From contig CP136062.1 of the NCBI GenBank assembly GCA_032622095.1, forward strand, positions 229,540,578 to 229,604,577: a stretch of DNA of 64,000 nucleotides, written 5' to 3'. The notes under the pieces were generated by a model. The model made no database searches and was not told the DNA's origin. It saw nothing but the letters and a program-made list of their open reading frames with translations. This DNA comes from Siphonodentalium dalli. Its lineage: Eukaryota > Mollusca > Scaphopoda > Gadilida > Siphonodentaliidae. Shown here in pieces: positions 35,601-46,384 of the stretch (position 1 is its first letter; the number at the start of each line of letters is the position of its first letter). Both the position numbers and the translations under genes were made by a program.

Positions 35601-35882
35601 ATGACATGACATCAGCAGCAACAACAATAGAATGTTTACCAGCAATCGGAGAAGTAACATCAACAACACCACCAACAATGACATCAGACACCACAACATC
35701 GACAGCGACATCTACAACAACACAAACAGCAACAACATCAGCAGCAACGGCAATGACATCCGCAACAACATCAACAGCAACAACAACAGATACCATAATA
35801 TCAACACCAGCAGCGACAACATCAACAGCAGAACCAGCAGCGACTACATCGACATCAACAACCACAAATACAACTGTTGCAC
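35601..35882 (+). CDS. Thr/Ser/Ala-rich mucin-like exon
   Basis: A 282-base exon with acceptor TTTATATCCATAG and a strong donor (GTAAGATA at 35883). The incoming base G from the previous exon plus AT gives Asp; about 94 codons follow without a stop, and one base (C) is carried over, so it is again a phase 1-1 module. The translation is dominated by Thr with Ser, Ala and a few Pro, and a single Cys early on (TTIECLPAIGEV). Such stretches are usually densely O-glycosylated extracellular stalks. The DNA is an ACAACA/ACATCA low-complexity tract, which explains the long Val/Asp-rich frame on the other strand. It lies between the ApeC half and the PLAT half of the gene. Confidence 0.7.
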
Positions 35883-36392
35883 GTAAGATAAACACACATA
35901 AACACCTCCAAAAAAAAAAAAGTCCCCCATAATATATTCGGTAATATTTTATGAGATATTGGATGGACTTTGACGCAACTTTCCACAAATGAGTAGTGGT
36001 AACAAAGACATCATAACGTGTGTTAATTACTGTGCTGCGATGTGAGATATGGCTGAGTGAGCACAAATGGAATGGAAAGGTGGGCACTTTTCAAAAGTTG
36101 CAAAAACACAAGTAGAGTGATCACAGACATTCGGTTGTGCCTTGGACCCCGCTTCTCCAACAGGCTTGGAACATCATTATATGTTGGTACCTCAGTGGCC
36201 TACATGGTGGGAAACGTGGTTTACTGAAAAATGGCTTCAAATAGACTGATTTCAATAACACTGTGAGCATCGATTGACCACAGACCTACACACTGCATCT
36301 ACATTCTGAATACAATTATTTCAAGTGAGCTGTTCAATTACAAGTAATACTAATTCCGACCAATCTAAATAATACGAATCGGGACTCTCATG
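35883..36392. other. intron, nothing recognised
   Basis: No exon, repeat or RNA gene was recognised apart from a short A-run after the donor. Confidence 0.4.
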
Positions 36393-36807
36393 TTAACCCT
36401 TTACCCAACAAACCGGCCAAAAACGCCCAAATAAAGCTTCAACAGCCTAAAATATCTTCGGTCTGTCTCACTAACACCATACAAATATGGATATCATTGG
36501 AACCGGTTCATTGACCACATTGTGATGGTTACAGTTATGCCCTGTGCCAATGCATTCTCTTATATATGCGAGTCGACAATAGGTCGCCTCGCATATATAA
36601 GAGAATGCATTGGCCTAAAAAAATCTTTTTTTAACACTTTTTACCATTTTTTCTTACAACAATTTTATAATTTTTTCTTACATTTTTATCATTTTTAATA
36701 TGTTAAGCCAATGCATTCTCTTATATATATGCGAGGCGACCTATGGTCGACTCGCATATATAAGAGAATGCATTGGCACAGGGCCGTTCTGTTGGGTAAA
36801 GGGTTAA
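36393..36807. mobile_element. TTAA-flanked MITE with two hairpins (complete copy)
   Basis: Ends TTAACCCTTTACCCAACA and TGTTGGGTAAAGGGTTAA are exact 18-bp inverted repeats including TTAA, as expected for a piggyBac-type non-autonomous element. It contains two copies, in opposite orientation, of a hairpin with a stem of about 28 bp (GCATTCTCTTATATATGCGA and complement) separated by TTTTTACCATTTTTTCTTAC-type sequence. Confidence 0.88.
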
Positions 36808-37130
36808 GACACAAATGAACAAAGTTACCACAGTTTATATGTGTTGCAGATACATTTAATTTGTAGAAGCATCCGTCAGTTAAGTATGCTGTAGTTGTTG
36901 CTGGTGGGTGAATAGTCCATGTGTATATCACAACAATATATCAGACCAAATTCACGTTGCAGACCGTTCGATATAAATATCAGCCAGACCAACAATGCTT
37001 GTATGTTTTAACTCGTTTCACTCGAACAAACATAACTGATTTATAGAATAACAACTACGAATTATATAAACGAAGTTTTAATCTAGAAATTCAGGTTAAC
37101 GATTTGCTTCACATGAACTGTCCACATCTA

Positions 37131-37285
37131 TGGGAGGCCAAACTCACATTTATTAATAATTGCGATGAAGCGCAATTCAATTGCACTGAAGAGCAATTGA
37201 TTGCGCTGAAGCGCAATTGATTGTGCTGAAGCGCAATTAATTGCGCTGAAGCACAATTATTAATAAATGTGAATTTGGCCTCCCA
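37131..37285. mobile_element. TA-flanked palindromic MITE
   Basis: TGGGAGGCCAAACTCACATT at the left and its near complement at the right form arms of about 35 bp, with TA directly outside each end (37129-37130, 37286-37287). The interior is a tandem array of GCGCTGAAGCGCAATT-like 20-mers. Confidence 0.8.
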
Positions 37286-37811
37286 TACACATCATATCAT
37301 TAAATAATCACAAAAGACCTATACTATTATGTCATACTATAAACATGTATCGTGCAATGAAACGAACTTTTGCAGTCTATATTCTCGTACGTATTGATGA
37401 TCAACTTTTTCAAAATCCAATATAATCGAAGAATTATCTACGTTACTAAATTTGGGTGGGTGGGTGGCCCAACTGTGCACATAAGAAGCTAAACGTCGAA
37501 TGAGCTGGAATGAGCGCTAAAATCTTGTTTGCGTTCAAGCACACTTTAGAACAATCGAGAAACTCGTGCTGAATCGAGTCAATATCAATCAACGCTTATC
37601 ACGCATGAACTACTATCACCCAGATATGCCCCATCGATTTAACCCTCGTCGATTTAATATTTTCCATTAACACCCTGCTCTCCAAATAATTCTTCATTGA
37701 ACTTCAATAAAGTAATTTGTTGTTGTTACTACTAGTCGGCGAAAAGTCCATGTGTTTATCACGGCACCGGTAAAAACTTTCGAGGTTTCTTACTGATGAT
37801 CCTAGTTGTAG

Positions 37812-38320
37812 AGGATGTTGAGCACTACTTTTTTTTACTGTCCTTTATATAGTCAACAAAGAGAAGCTTTATTTAAACGATTACATGAATTGTTTGTGAA
37901 CATAACCATTGAAATTCTTCTGTTTGGTGTTCCTGCACTGGGCCAAAAGATGAACTGTGACATTTGTAAGATAGTCCATGACTATTTCAAATCCACCAAT
38001 AGATTCAGTACGAGACAATGAGTTCATACTAAATACATGTCCATATAAATTAATGTCACATCTTTTTCTCCGAATCCACCTTTACTGCGCAAATCCCCCG
38101 ACACCATCCGAAACGTCCCTTATTCAGATGACCTATGCAGGCAGGCCTCTGTATCCCCTGAGTGTCGGTGTTTGCACTTTTGCACTTTTGTGTTGGTCAC
38201 GTTATGTTATGTTTATGTACTTGTCTGTTGATGGGTCCGGGCTTATATATGCTTGCCTGTTGCCTGGACTTGGTGCTATGTCAGTGTACATCATGCACAA
38301 TAAACCATTTAAAAAAAAAC
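37812..38320 (+). pseudogene. 5'-truncated non-LTR retrotransposon (3' end only)
   Basis: The frame beginning near 37830 (YCPLYSQQREALFKRLHELF...) matches in order the C-terminal part of the element at 48876-50799 (MCPLYQRERSVLFEKLAREN...), including the GVP/GIP motif and the final K-TNRF/ATKRF. It then continues into a 3' untranslated part ending near 38310 with AATAAACC and a run of A. The reverse transcriptase itself is missing, so this is a dead 5'-truncated insertion of the same family, in the intron before the PLAT exon. Confidence 0.7.
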
Positions 38321-38935
38321 AAATCAGTCGTGGGTCGCACAGCCATATACAGTTTGATTCATTCAATTGTAACTGACTCATCATGAGTGACTATTGTTGT
38401 TGTTGATATTGTCATGTTACTCCTGTAGTCAATAGTGGTTGACATTACGAGTGGCTGTTGTTGTTTACTATTATACTGTACTCCGTAGTCACTAGTGATT
38501 GACGCCAAAGCTCTCGCACCATGGGAACCTGTGCACATGCAATTATGACGTTTGTCGGACTTTTTTGTGTGTGCAGATCTTGGTAAGTTGGCATGTGACA
38601 TGACACAATATGAGACATGCTGTTCGGATTCATCTGTTAGCCAGAAACATGACTAATTACTTATGGCGTATCTGTGAATTATGTTGAGAGCGAGAAACCG
38701 TAATCACAACTACGGATATGGCAAAACGACAATTGATAGTAAGAACACAAATTCTTTCGACGTATATTTATAATTTCACCCATACTGAGCCCCAGACAAA
38801 CATGAGCAGACGACACTCTTATATATGCTTCTATATATGTGTGGGGCTCTCTGCAGGGTAATAGATGTTTTTTTTATTTTATGTCCTAAAAATTGTAAGA
38901 AACATTTATTTAAAAAACATGATAAAAAATTGTTA

Positions 38936-39008
38936 GGCCAATGCATTCTCTTATATATGCGAGGCGACCTATGGTCGACTCGCATATATAAGAGAATGCA
39001 TTGGCACA
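38936..39008. mobile_element. solo hairpin of the TTAA-type MITE
   Basis: GCCAATGCATTCTCTTATAT and its complement with the GGCGACCTATGGTCGACT centre, the same hairpin as in the MITEs at 36393 and 40092 but without the TTAA ends. It lies 100 bases upstream of the PLAT exon. Confidence 0.8.
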
Positions 39009-39108
39009 GGGTAAAAACATATTTGTTTTGTTGTTGTTGTTTTTTTTTTGTGTGTGTGTCAGTAGTAGTTCGTGATGCGAAATGTGTCTATTGGTCTTCT
39101 GTTCACAG

Positions 39109-39374
39109 CAATCAAGTGGAAAATAGAAGTGTACACGTCAGACCTCATGAATGCAGGCACCGACGGATGGGTATATGGGACAATGTATGGCAAACAGACC
39201 TGCTACCCCACGGAGGAGGAAATCAAATTTGGACCTATACTATTAGACGATTTAAACAATAACCACGAAAGGGGAATGGTTGACATCTATACGGTCGAAA
39301 ATATGATACGCATTCCCACAAAGTTTGTCCTCGATTACCAATCCGATGTTAACGACTGGTGGCACGTGGAAAAG
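39109..39374 (+). CDS. PLAT/LH2 domain exon (main part)
   Basis: Acceptor TGTTCACAG and donor GTGTGT. The base carried in from the Thr-rich exon plus CA gives Pro, then IKWKIEVYTSD..., about 88 codons open to the donor. The sequence shows PLAT hallmarks in order: a W-I-V-Y opening strand, NAGTDGWVYGTMYGK (the AGT-d-V-y--l-G signature), a charged loop, GMVDIYTVE, then a second-sheet strand and DWWHVEK (the W--vekV signature). PLAT is a calcium- and membrane-interacting beta sandwich found in lipoxygenases, polycystins and LOXHD1. Exon end and next start are both phase 0, and joining restores EKV-L. Reading through the donor would give KVCIRFV and a stop; I consider that less likely because the last exon supplies the missing PLAT strands. 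Confidence 0.85.
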
Positions 39375-39437
39375 GTGTGTATCCGTTTCGTATGATGTTG
39401 TTGCATACATTAAATTTTGTCAAATGACCACACCCCA

Positions 39438-40030
39438 TTAAAGGGGTACTGTACGCCATTTTCATTAAATTTCCGGTGACAACAACGATCTAATATCGAT
39501 AATATATAGAAACATAAGTAATTTGAGTCGAAGATGTATTCTGTAAACGCTCAGGTTAATAGGCTATCTTAAAATTTAATAATTTAAAAGTTAATAATTT
39601 GATATAAATTGAATTTATGACTGGAGCCATAAAATGGCGTCAATTAAATTACGAATTACCGTAATCAAAAACAGTAATTGAGGGATACTGGGTTGTTAAA
39701 CCGATCGCACACACGATCGCTTAAAATATTATGATGATACGGGGAGAACACTCAAGCCACTCACTGACTAGCGACGATACAATAACTTAAATGATTATAT
39801 GGGACTATAGTATGCATATAATATAACTTTTATTTGATTCATTTGGTTGAAAACTTTACAAAAATTACTCGACAACGACAATTTTTATTTTTGCATTCCG
39901 GTAAATTTGTCATCCGTAACATGACTTCGTACTCAACAGACTTTCAAATAATGGAAAAATTGTTACCTTATTCTCCGACTCGGAGACTATAGAAACCAAC
40001 AACAACATTTGGCGTACAGTACCCCTTTAA
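39438..40030. mobile_element. 593-bp TTAA-flanked MITE, second family
   Basis: TTAAAGGGGTACTGTACGCC at the left is matched exactly by its complement at the right (GGCGTACAGTACCCCTTTAA), 21 bp with the TTAA included. The interior is AT-rich with no frame of interest. Likely piggyBac-type non-autonomous, starting about 60 bases downstream of the PLAT exon. Confidence 0.85.
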
Positions 40031-40091
40031 GGAGTATTGTATATAGTATTAGTGTATTATGATTTGCTTTAAGAATTAACTCTTGTTTCGA

Positions 40092-40638
40092 TTAACCCTT
40101 TACCCAACAAACCGGCCAAAAACGCCCAAATAAAGCTTCAACATCCTAAAATATCTTCGGTCTGTCGCAATAACACCATACAAATATGGATATCATTGGA
40201 ACCGGTTCATCGACCACATTGTGATGGTTACAGTTATGCACTGTGCCAATGCATTCTCTTATATATGCGAGTCGACCATAGGTCGCCTCACATATATAAG
40301 AGAATGCATTGGCTTAACACATATTAAAAATTATAAAATTGTCAAAGAATGTATAAAAATATTATAAAAATTGTTAAAAAATGAATGCATTGGCCTAAAC
40401 AAGTTATTTTTTTTAACACTTTTTACCATTTTTTCTTACATTCTTTAACAATTTTATAATTTTTTATTACATTTTTTAACAATTTTTATAATATTTTTCT
40501 ACATTCTTTGACAATTTTAACATTTTTAATATGTGTTAAGCCAATGCATTCTCTTATATATGCGAGGCGACCTATGGTCGACTCGCATATATAAGAGAAT
40601 GTATTGGCACAGGGCCGTTCTGTTGGGTAAAGGGTTAA
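40092..40638. mobile_element. TTAA-flanked MITE with two hairpins (second complete copy)
   Basis: Same family as 36393-36807, with identical TTAACCCTTTACCCAACA ends. The middle region between the hairpins is expanded by repeated TTTACCATTTTTTCTTACAT-like blocks. Confidence 0.88.
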
Positions 40639-41199
40639 GGTCGTGCAGTTATAACCGAAGCCAGGAGGATCACATCAAGAGGAAGATAGAGATAAAACGA
40701 GCGAAAAAGTCATAATAAAATTAAAAAATAAAGTGTAAAAAGACACGCTGTCACTCAGGCATACAATTATCGATTATTTCGGCCCAGAAAACATGCAGCG
40801 TGCAGAATTCATCCAACCCTCAGTTACATCGAGACATAGTAAATACATTTAAGGTTTAGACAGTAACTACTCCTGATAAGTATTTGATGCAATATTGAAT
40901 ACTGTAATCTGATCGTAACAGGAAGGCATTCGAAGTAGGTTCTTGTTAAATACGATAAAGCTTATAAATGTCTGTAAAACAAATATCCTCAACCTGTACA
41001 TGCAACACTCCCATAACGAGATTTCGCACATGAAAACCATTGGCATGTAAAACTGTACTGTTTAGGATGCATTACCGAACAAAGCCCAAAGCCCAAGTAG
41101 TACAATACGCTTAGTTTACATAGAGAGTAATCACTTGATTGAACTGGTGAAATTATTCATGAGAGGCAGGGACGTTGTACAAACACAAGACCGCATTTG

Positions 41200-41437
41200 A
41201 TAAAGAATGTAAGATAAAATGATAAAAATGTTAAAGAATGTAAGAAAAAATGATAAAATTCCTTATAGAATGTAAGAAAAAATGATTAGCTGAGCTAAAG
41301 GAAGGACAATTTTTTAAAAAGAATGTGAGATAAATGGATAACAAAAATGATAAATTGTTAAGCCAATGCATTCTCTTATATATGCGAGGCGACCTATGGT
41401 CGACTCGCATATATAAGAGAATGCATTGACACAGGTC
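41200..41437. mobile_element. truncated TTAA-type MITE (inner repeats plus one hairpin)
   Basis: GAATGTAAGAAAAAATGATA repeats followed by one CAATGCATTCTCTTATATATG hairpin ending near 41437. The TTAA termini are absent. Confidence 0.7.
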
Positions 41438-41723
41438 AGGAATCAATGGAATTGCTCGAGTGTTACATAATATTCCATCACGAATCAATTATTTCACGTT
41501 ACCAGTTCAATCAAGTGGATATTCTGTTCATTATGTTCCCCTATAAACATCTGATTTACCAGAAATCCGAATAATACCGATATTATATACATAGCTTATG
41601 CGGTCGATTTGTTTTAGATTTTCGCCACAGTTGGCATATCGCCTGAATACTAAATGATCAGTTCCACGCACCCGAGCAAGTCCATAATATGTCTTTGAAA
41701 TGGACGATTCTGTTCTGTTCCAG

Positions 41724-41825
41724 GTGATTTTACACAGAACAGACACCAGTGCTATCACCACGTTTCTCTACAACGACTGGCTTAATGGAACTAACAAAAC
41801 TGCGGTTCTCTTGCCAGATGCATAA
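41724..41825 (+). CDS. last exon: end of PLAT domain and stop
   Basis: Acceptor TCTGTTCCAG. The reading phase equals that left by the PLAT exon, giving VILHRTDTSA followed by TTFLYNDWLN, and the protein ends ...LLPDA-stop at 41823-41825. The F-YNDWL motif is the closing strand of PLAT domains (usually F-c--WL), so the domain is completed by this exon. A poly(A) signal AATAAA lies 70 bases beyond the stop. The minus-strand frame 41531-41761 overlapping this exon is its shadow. Confidence 0.8.
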   Translation: MILHRTDTSAITTFLYNDWLNGTNKTAVLLPDA

Positions 41826-41894
41826 CTCTCTTTGTAATTTGTAATTAAATGTAATTGGTTATATATATATGCCTTTTGTTATATCTAATGAACG

Positions 41895-41900
41895 AATAAA
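41895..41900 (+). terminator. poly(A) signal of the ApeC/PLAT gene
   Basis: AATAAA 70 bases after the stop codon, followed by T-rich and TGT-containing sequence. A standard animal 3'-end signal; inferred, not observed in transcripts. Confidence 0.6.
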
Positions 41901-42378
41901 TATATGTTCTGTTCATATGAAAGCATTAAAATGGTATCTACATAGTTGCACATATTTCGTTCAGTGTTATTAGTTAGATCCAATCCCACATTGTTCATTA
42001 CAAACTCAGATGTTGTTGCAGTGACATTTATTGCACACCCATTTATTGCAAACTACAGAAGATTTAAAAACGTTCAATTTGTATTGTTCCTGAAAAATAC
42101 AAACTACTAGATTGCGCCAACAACGTCATTGGCGTCGTCAACTTTAACAGTAAATTTATTCACTGAATTATGATGTATATATAGTCTACATAAAGTTCAC
42201 GTTTGTTCAATTAAAATAAATAAAAAATTGTCGACCTAATTTTCAGTATATTACAAGCTACAATATTCAGAATGTACAATAAACATGGAACAACACAGTT
42301 GTGTGAACATATTAACGTTATTGTACGCGTTTGTGTATATATATGATGCGAGGTCAAACGCGAACCTGCAATGTATCG

Positions 42379-43215
42379 CCCATATAAAAATCCACCCGGG
42401 TGTCAATCTATCTACCAAGACATCCACCAACCGTCAAGACCCCTGAAACTCGGGTTTTAACAGGATTAACCCAGCTGAAACTAGACAAAAACCCTGGTGT
42501 GGATACACCTGGGTGTAATTACCCAGATGGCCACACCAGGTGTACCCTGGCGTTTCCTACATGGGTGTTTCCTACCCAGGTATACCTTGGTGTTATTCAC
42601 CCAGGTGTTTCCTACCCTGGTGTTCCCTACCCAGGTGTATCTTGATGTTTCCAACCCAGGTGTACCTTGGTGTTTTCTTACCCCGGTGTACCTTTGTGTT
42701 TTCTTACCCAGGTGGATTTCCCAGTGTTTCCACCCATACCTTGGGGTTTCGAAGGGCTTTCCCCCGGGTGTTTCTACCAGGGTATACCCCGGGTGTTTCA
42801 ACAGGTACCACTCGATTGTTTTAACCTGGTGTACCCCAGAATTTTCAACCAGACGTATCTCAAGTGCACCACCCTGCTATACCCTGGTGTTTATCATGGT
42901 GGTTGCACTAGGGATACACCTGGGTAAAAATACTGGGGCACACCAGGGTAAAATCATCGAGTTGAGTCTGTTTAAGAACACCCGGGATATACCCTGGTAG
43001 AAACACATGGGGAAACACTTGGGTCGAAAACACCAAGGTACACCTGGGTGGAAACATTAAGATGCACCTGGGTAAGAAAACCCCAAGGTACACCCAGGTA
43101 AGAAAACATCAAGGTACACCTGGGTGGGAAACAACAAGATACACATGGGTAGGAAACATTAAGGAACACCTGGGTGAATGACACCAAGGTACACCTGGTT
43201 GGGATACCAGAGTGA
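42379..43215. mobile_element. CACCTGGGTGTACC foldback element
   Basis: Starts CCCATATAAAAATCC, the terminus shared with the element at 44452-48875. From about 42480 to 42900 it is a degenerate array of CCTACCCAGGTGTACCTTGG units. From about 42905 to 43215 the same units continue in inverted orientation, so the whole folds back at about 42920. The right terminus is missing. The long open frames on both strands follow from the CCANGG-type repeats and are not genes. Confidence 0.75.
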
Positions 43216-44100
43216 AATGATGAGGATGGCAATGCAGTATATTTGGATGGGATGCAGGGGTATTGTTATCAATGGAGTTGTTTTAGTACAATAACACATT
43301 AAAGAAACTGATTGTGGAGCCATGTACGTTTGTTCAAGATAAACAAACTAACTAAAGATAAAATATAGAAACGCATGTAATACATAAATATATAAACTCA
43401 TTAAACTGCATGGGTTAAAACTTACTGTCAAGAGTTGGGTTAAAATTGATTAAAAACACTTGCAAATTCCCTCTTCATACATTTATATGGTATGTTAGGC
43501 AAGTTACATGTACACGTAGTTGCAATGTATACCGGTACATGACATACCGGTAGACACTAAAATCATTATTTTAGTTCCAATGGCATTTACCAGTATACAT
43601 GTACCTTGCAACTACATTTCCAGTGAGGTAGTTGTGTCTCATTTAAACTTTCTAAATGGGTTTCTCCCTTTGAATGACATAAACTAATGTGAGTATACAC
43701 GTGAGCCCTGATGTGAAATACATACTGTATGTATACCAATAAAACATTATTTCTTAGTCTAAGGACATGTTTCCTGTCATTATCTTACTGCTTCAAAATA
43801 TATGTAATAGTATGCTGTAATTCTCCAGAAATAGCCATATGTTGTCCTGGTTCATAAGAAGACATCAGTTCTTAGTGTTAGAATGACAAGTTGCCTGCTA
43901 TTATATGACTCATAAACCCCCAAATGTACATGTAAACAGAACAATTGGGAAAGAGACACACCATCTTTAACCTTTTTGACATCAGTAGCAATTGATCAGA
44001 TAGCAATATATACTATAAATAGTATTCAGATGCTAGAAATTAAACAAGCACATTAATTGCACCAACTCGAAACAGTTAACATACCCTGTAGAATACAGAC
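43216..44100. other. intergenic, nothing recognised
   Basis: AT-rich. A short imperfect inverted repeat around GTATACCGGTACATG (about 43510-43615) is the only structure seen. Confidence 0.4.
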
Positions 44101-44451
44101 TATGATCAAGGAGTGTGTCACATAGAATACCTGTCCATAATGGCGAAAACAATTCCACAATCATGCATTACAGTAAGAACATCCGACAAAATTTGGTTCA
44201 ATTCGGACATCCGGTTTGAAATACGAAAACGCGACAGAGTAAGGAAAAAGGCCATGAAGGCAAATAACCCTGAAGTCTGGAGAAAATATAAAAACATAAG
44301 GAACATAAGTCAATAACATGAAGAAACACGCGAAAATCAAATTTGAAGAAAATATTGAAGAACGAATAAAGGAAGCATCTAACCCACGAGACTTTTGGAG
44401 AATAATACATTACCTACTAAACAAGAAACGAGCAAAAAACATCCCCCCACT
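44101..44451 (+). pseudogene. non-LTR retrotransposon, linker between endonuclease and RT (left half)
   Basis: Frames 44113-44316 and 44318-44500 (one frameshift or stop between them) encode a basic segment typical of the stretch before reverse transcriptase: P-S-I-VRTSDKIWFN, DIRFEIRKRDRVRKKA, then W-KYKNIRN, FWR-I and KNIPPL. The endonuclease domain is absent upstream, so the copy is 5'-truncated. The sequence is cut at 44451 by the 4.4-kb element and resumes at 48876 (in frame if one copy of CT is removed). Confidence 0.75.
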
Positions 44452-44510
44452 CCCATATAAAAATCCCCCTTGGTGCCACCATGGTAAAACACCACGGTAA
44501 ACCATGGTAA

Positions 44511-44709
44511 AAAACCCGAGATATTTTGGCCACCCATCGTGGTGTCACCATGGTGGTTTACCATGGTTTTACCGTGGTGGTAATACCGTGGTGGTTTACC
44601 GATGTGTTACCATGGTGGTAAACCACCGTGGTAAACCACCGTGGTAAACCACCTTGGTAAACCACCATGGTGACACCACGATGGGTGGCCAAAATATCTC
44701 GGTTTTTTT
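44511..44709. repeat. foldback with 50-bp arms
   Basis: AAAACCCGAGATATTTTGGC at the left pairs with its complement at the right, continuing through CACCATGGTG units. It is nested at the left end of the 4.4-kb element. Confidence 0.8.
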
Positions 44710-45300
44710 TTACCATGGTGTTACCATGGTGGTATACTTTGGTTTACCGTGGTGTTACCATGATGGTATACTGAGGTTTACCGTGGTGTTACCATGATGG
44801 TATACTGTGGTTTACAGTGGTGTTACCATGATGGTGTACTGTGGTTTACCGTGGTGTTACTATGGTTTACCGTGGTGTTACCATGGTGGTATACTGTGGT
44901 TTACCGTGGTGTTACCATGATGGTATACTGAGGTTTACCGTGGTGTTACCATGATGGTATACTGTGGTTTACAGTGGTGTTACCATGATGGTATACTGTG
45001 GTTTACCGTGGTGTTACCATGGTTCACTGCGGTGTTACCATGGTGGTATACTGTGGTTTATCGTGGTGTTACCATGATGGTATACTGTGGTTTACCGTGG
45101 TGTTACCATGGTGGTATACTGTGGTTTACCGTGGTGTTACCGTGGTGGTATACTTTGGTTTACCGTGGTGTTACCATGATGGTATACTGTGGTTTACCGT
45201 GGTGTTACCATGATGGTATACTGTGGTTTACCATGTTGCTATACTTTGGTTTAACGTGATGGTTTACACTTGTTAACCATGGTCATTTACTGTGGTTAAC
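44710..45300. repeat. CCATGATGGTATACTGTGG tandem repeat
   Basis: About fifteen units of 27-34 bp with the theme TTACCATGATGGTATACTG, GGTTTACCGTGGTG. It reads open on the plus strand for 102 codons (44951-45259) purely because of the repeat. Confidence 0.85.
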
Positions 45301-45394
45301 CATGGCAGTTTACTGCAATATTGCTACATGTTACCATTTCATGAGATTTAATCCACAGCCATGTAAATTATTAAATGTTCTGTGGTTCGATCTG

Positions 45395-45775
45395 TACACC
45401 GGAGCTTCTAACGCTCTCCGCAATACACCTCACCCACATATTAAGCTCATGTTGAGAATGCACGAGTACGATGGCTAACGTTCTGAAACGCATATCAACT
45501 GAATTTTAATCAAGAAAAGTTACTATCGGCTCACTGGGGGTAATGTCGATGGTTGTGATCGATATGAAAATGATTTTTCTTTCAGATGATACCGGATTGC
45601 ATCGATAACAACCATCGGCATTACTCCCAGTGAGCCGAGTAACTTTTATTTATCAAAATTCAGTTGCTATGCATTTCAGAAAATTCAGCCATCATGCTCC
45701 TTCTCTACTGTATGAGGTTTAGCGTATGGTGTGGGTTGGTGTATAGCGGAGCGCATTACAAGCTCCTGTGGATCA
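45395..45775. mobile_element. 380-bp palindromic foldback element
   Basis: The best-paired core is GGCTCACTGGGGGTAATGTC with its diverged complement around a 45-nt loop near 45585. The pairing continues outward with mismatches through CAACTGAATTTT and ACACC-CTCACCCACA to GGAGCTT. Nested inside the 4.4-kb element. Confidence 0.7.
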
Positions 45776-46062
45776 GCATGTTCGTTTAAATGTAATGAAC
45801 AAATAAAGATCATTGATAACAGATCTTAGACTTATTAGAGAAAAGTTGTTAACATTGCGAGTATACACCTTGAGAATGGCAGCAACAATTAGCATTATTA
45901 TTTAGTTTCGTCGTCACTGAAATTGTCTCTATTGTTTTCAAGGCCGGGAAACTCCGTCACGTGACCGCTAATTTCGTCACCAAAATTTCCGAGTAAAACA
46001 CAATGTCGTCTACTATAAGCTTGTTTTTCAGAACTGCGGAGTGGCGCAGAGGACAGTTTGTA

Positions 46063-46247
46063 GTTTTTGACGTGTATTGCTTATTGCTTAAATTTATAAA
46101 ATATAAAAGTGTTTGACTGATACCTAAACAAAAAATATATATATTTTTACAATATTTGAATGTGCGCCTAATTGTTTTTTGTTTGGGCATCAGTCAAACA
46201 CCTGAATATTTTATAAGTTTATACAATTATCCATACACGTCAAAATA
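46063..46247. repeat. imperfect inverted repeat, GTTTGACTGAT arms
   Basis: TTTTGACGTGTATTG...GTGTTTGACTGATACC is followed, after a short AT-rich loop, by its diverged complement. Another foldback relic within the 4.4-kb element. Confidence 0.7.
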
Positions 46248-46384
46248 TATAAATATATCAAAGATATCATTTATCTCGCGAGGCGAATCAGATCAAATGG
46301 AACCACAAGTGTACACAGTTTGGTTAAGTGCGGTCGGTCGGTTAATAGATTGATTTTTTTTATTTAAAACCAATAAAATGACAT

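Noticed and set aside
35524-36087. 187-codon Val/Asp-rich minus-strand frame
   Set aside because: It is the antisense of the ACA-triplet Thr-rich exon, which has proper splice sites and phase on the plus strand.
39375-39395. Read-through of the PLAT exon to the stop after KVCIRFV
   Set aside because: A canonical donor at 39375 joins in phase to an exon that supplies the missing PLAT strands and a stop with a poly(A) signal.
41531-41761. Minus-strand 76-codon frame with protein-like composition
   Set aside because: It overlaps the plus-strand terminal PLAT exon, which has motif, phase and poly(A) support. No homology was recognised for the minus frame.
42400-43232. Overlapping Val/Pro/Tyr-rich frames up to 167 codons
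   Set aside because: They are produced by CCAGGTGTACC repeats and occur in several frames and both strands over the same bases.
44951-45259. 102-codon frame with VYRGVTM repeats
   Set aside because: Translation of the CCATGGT tandem array inside a non-autonomous element.
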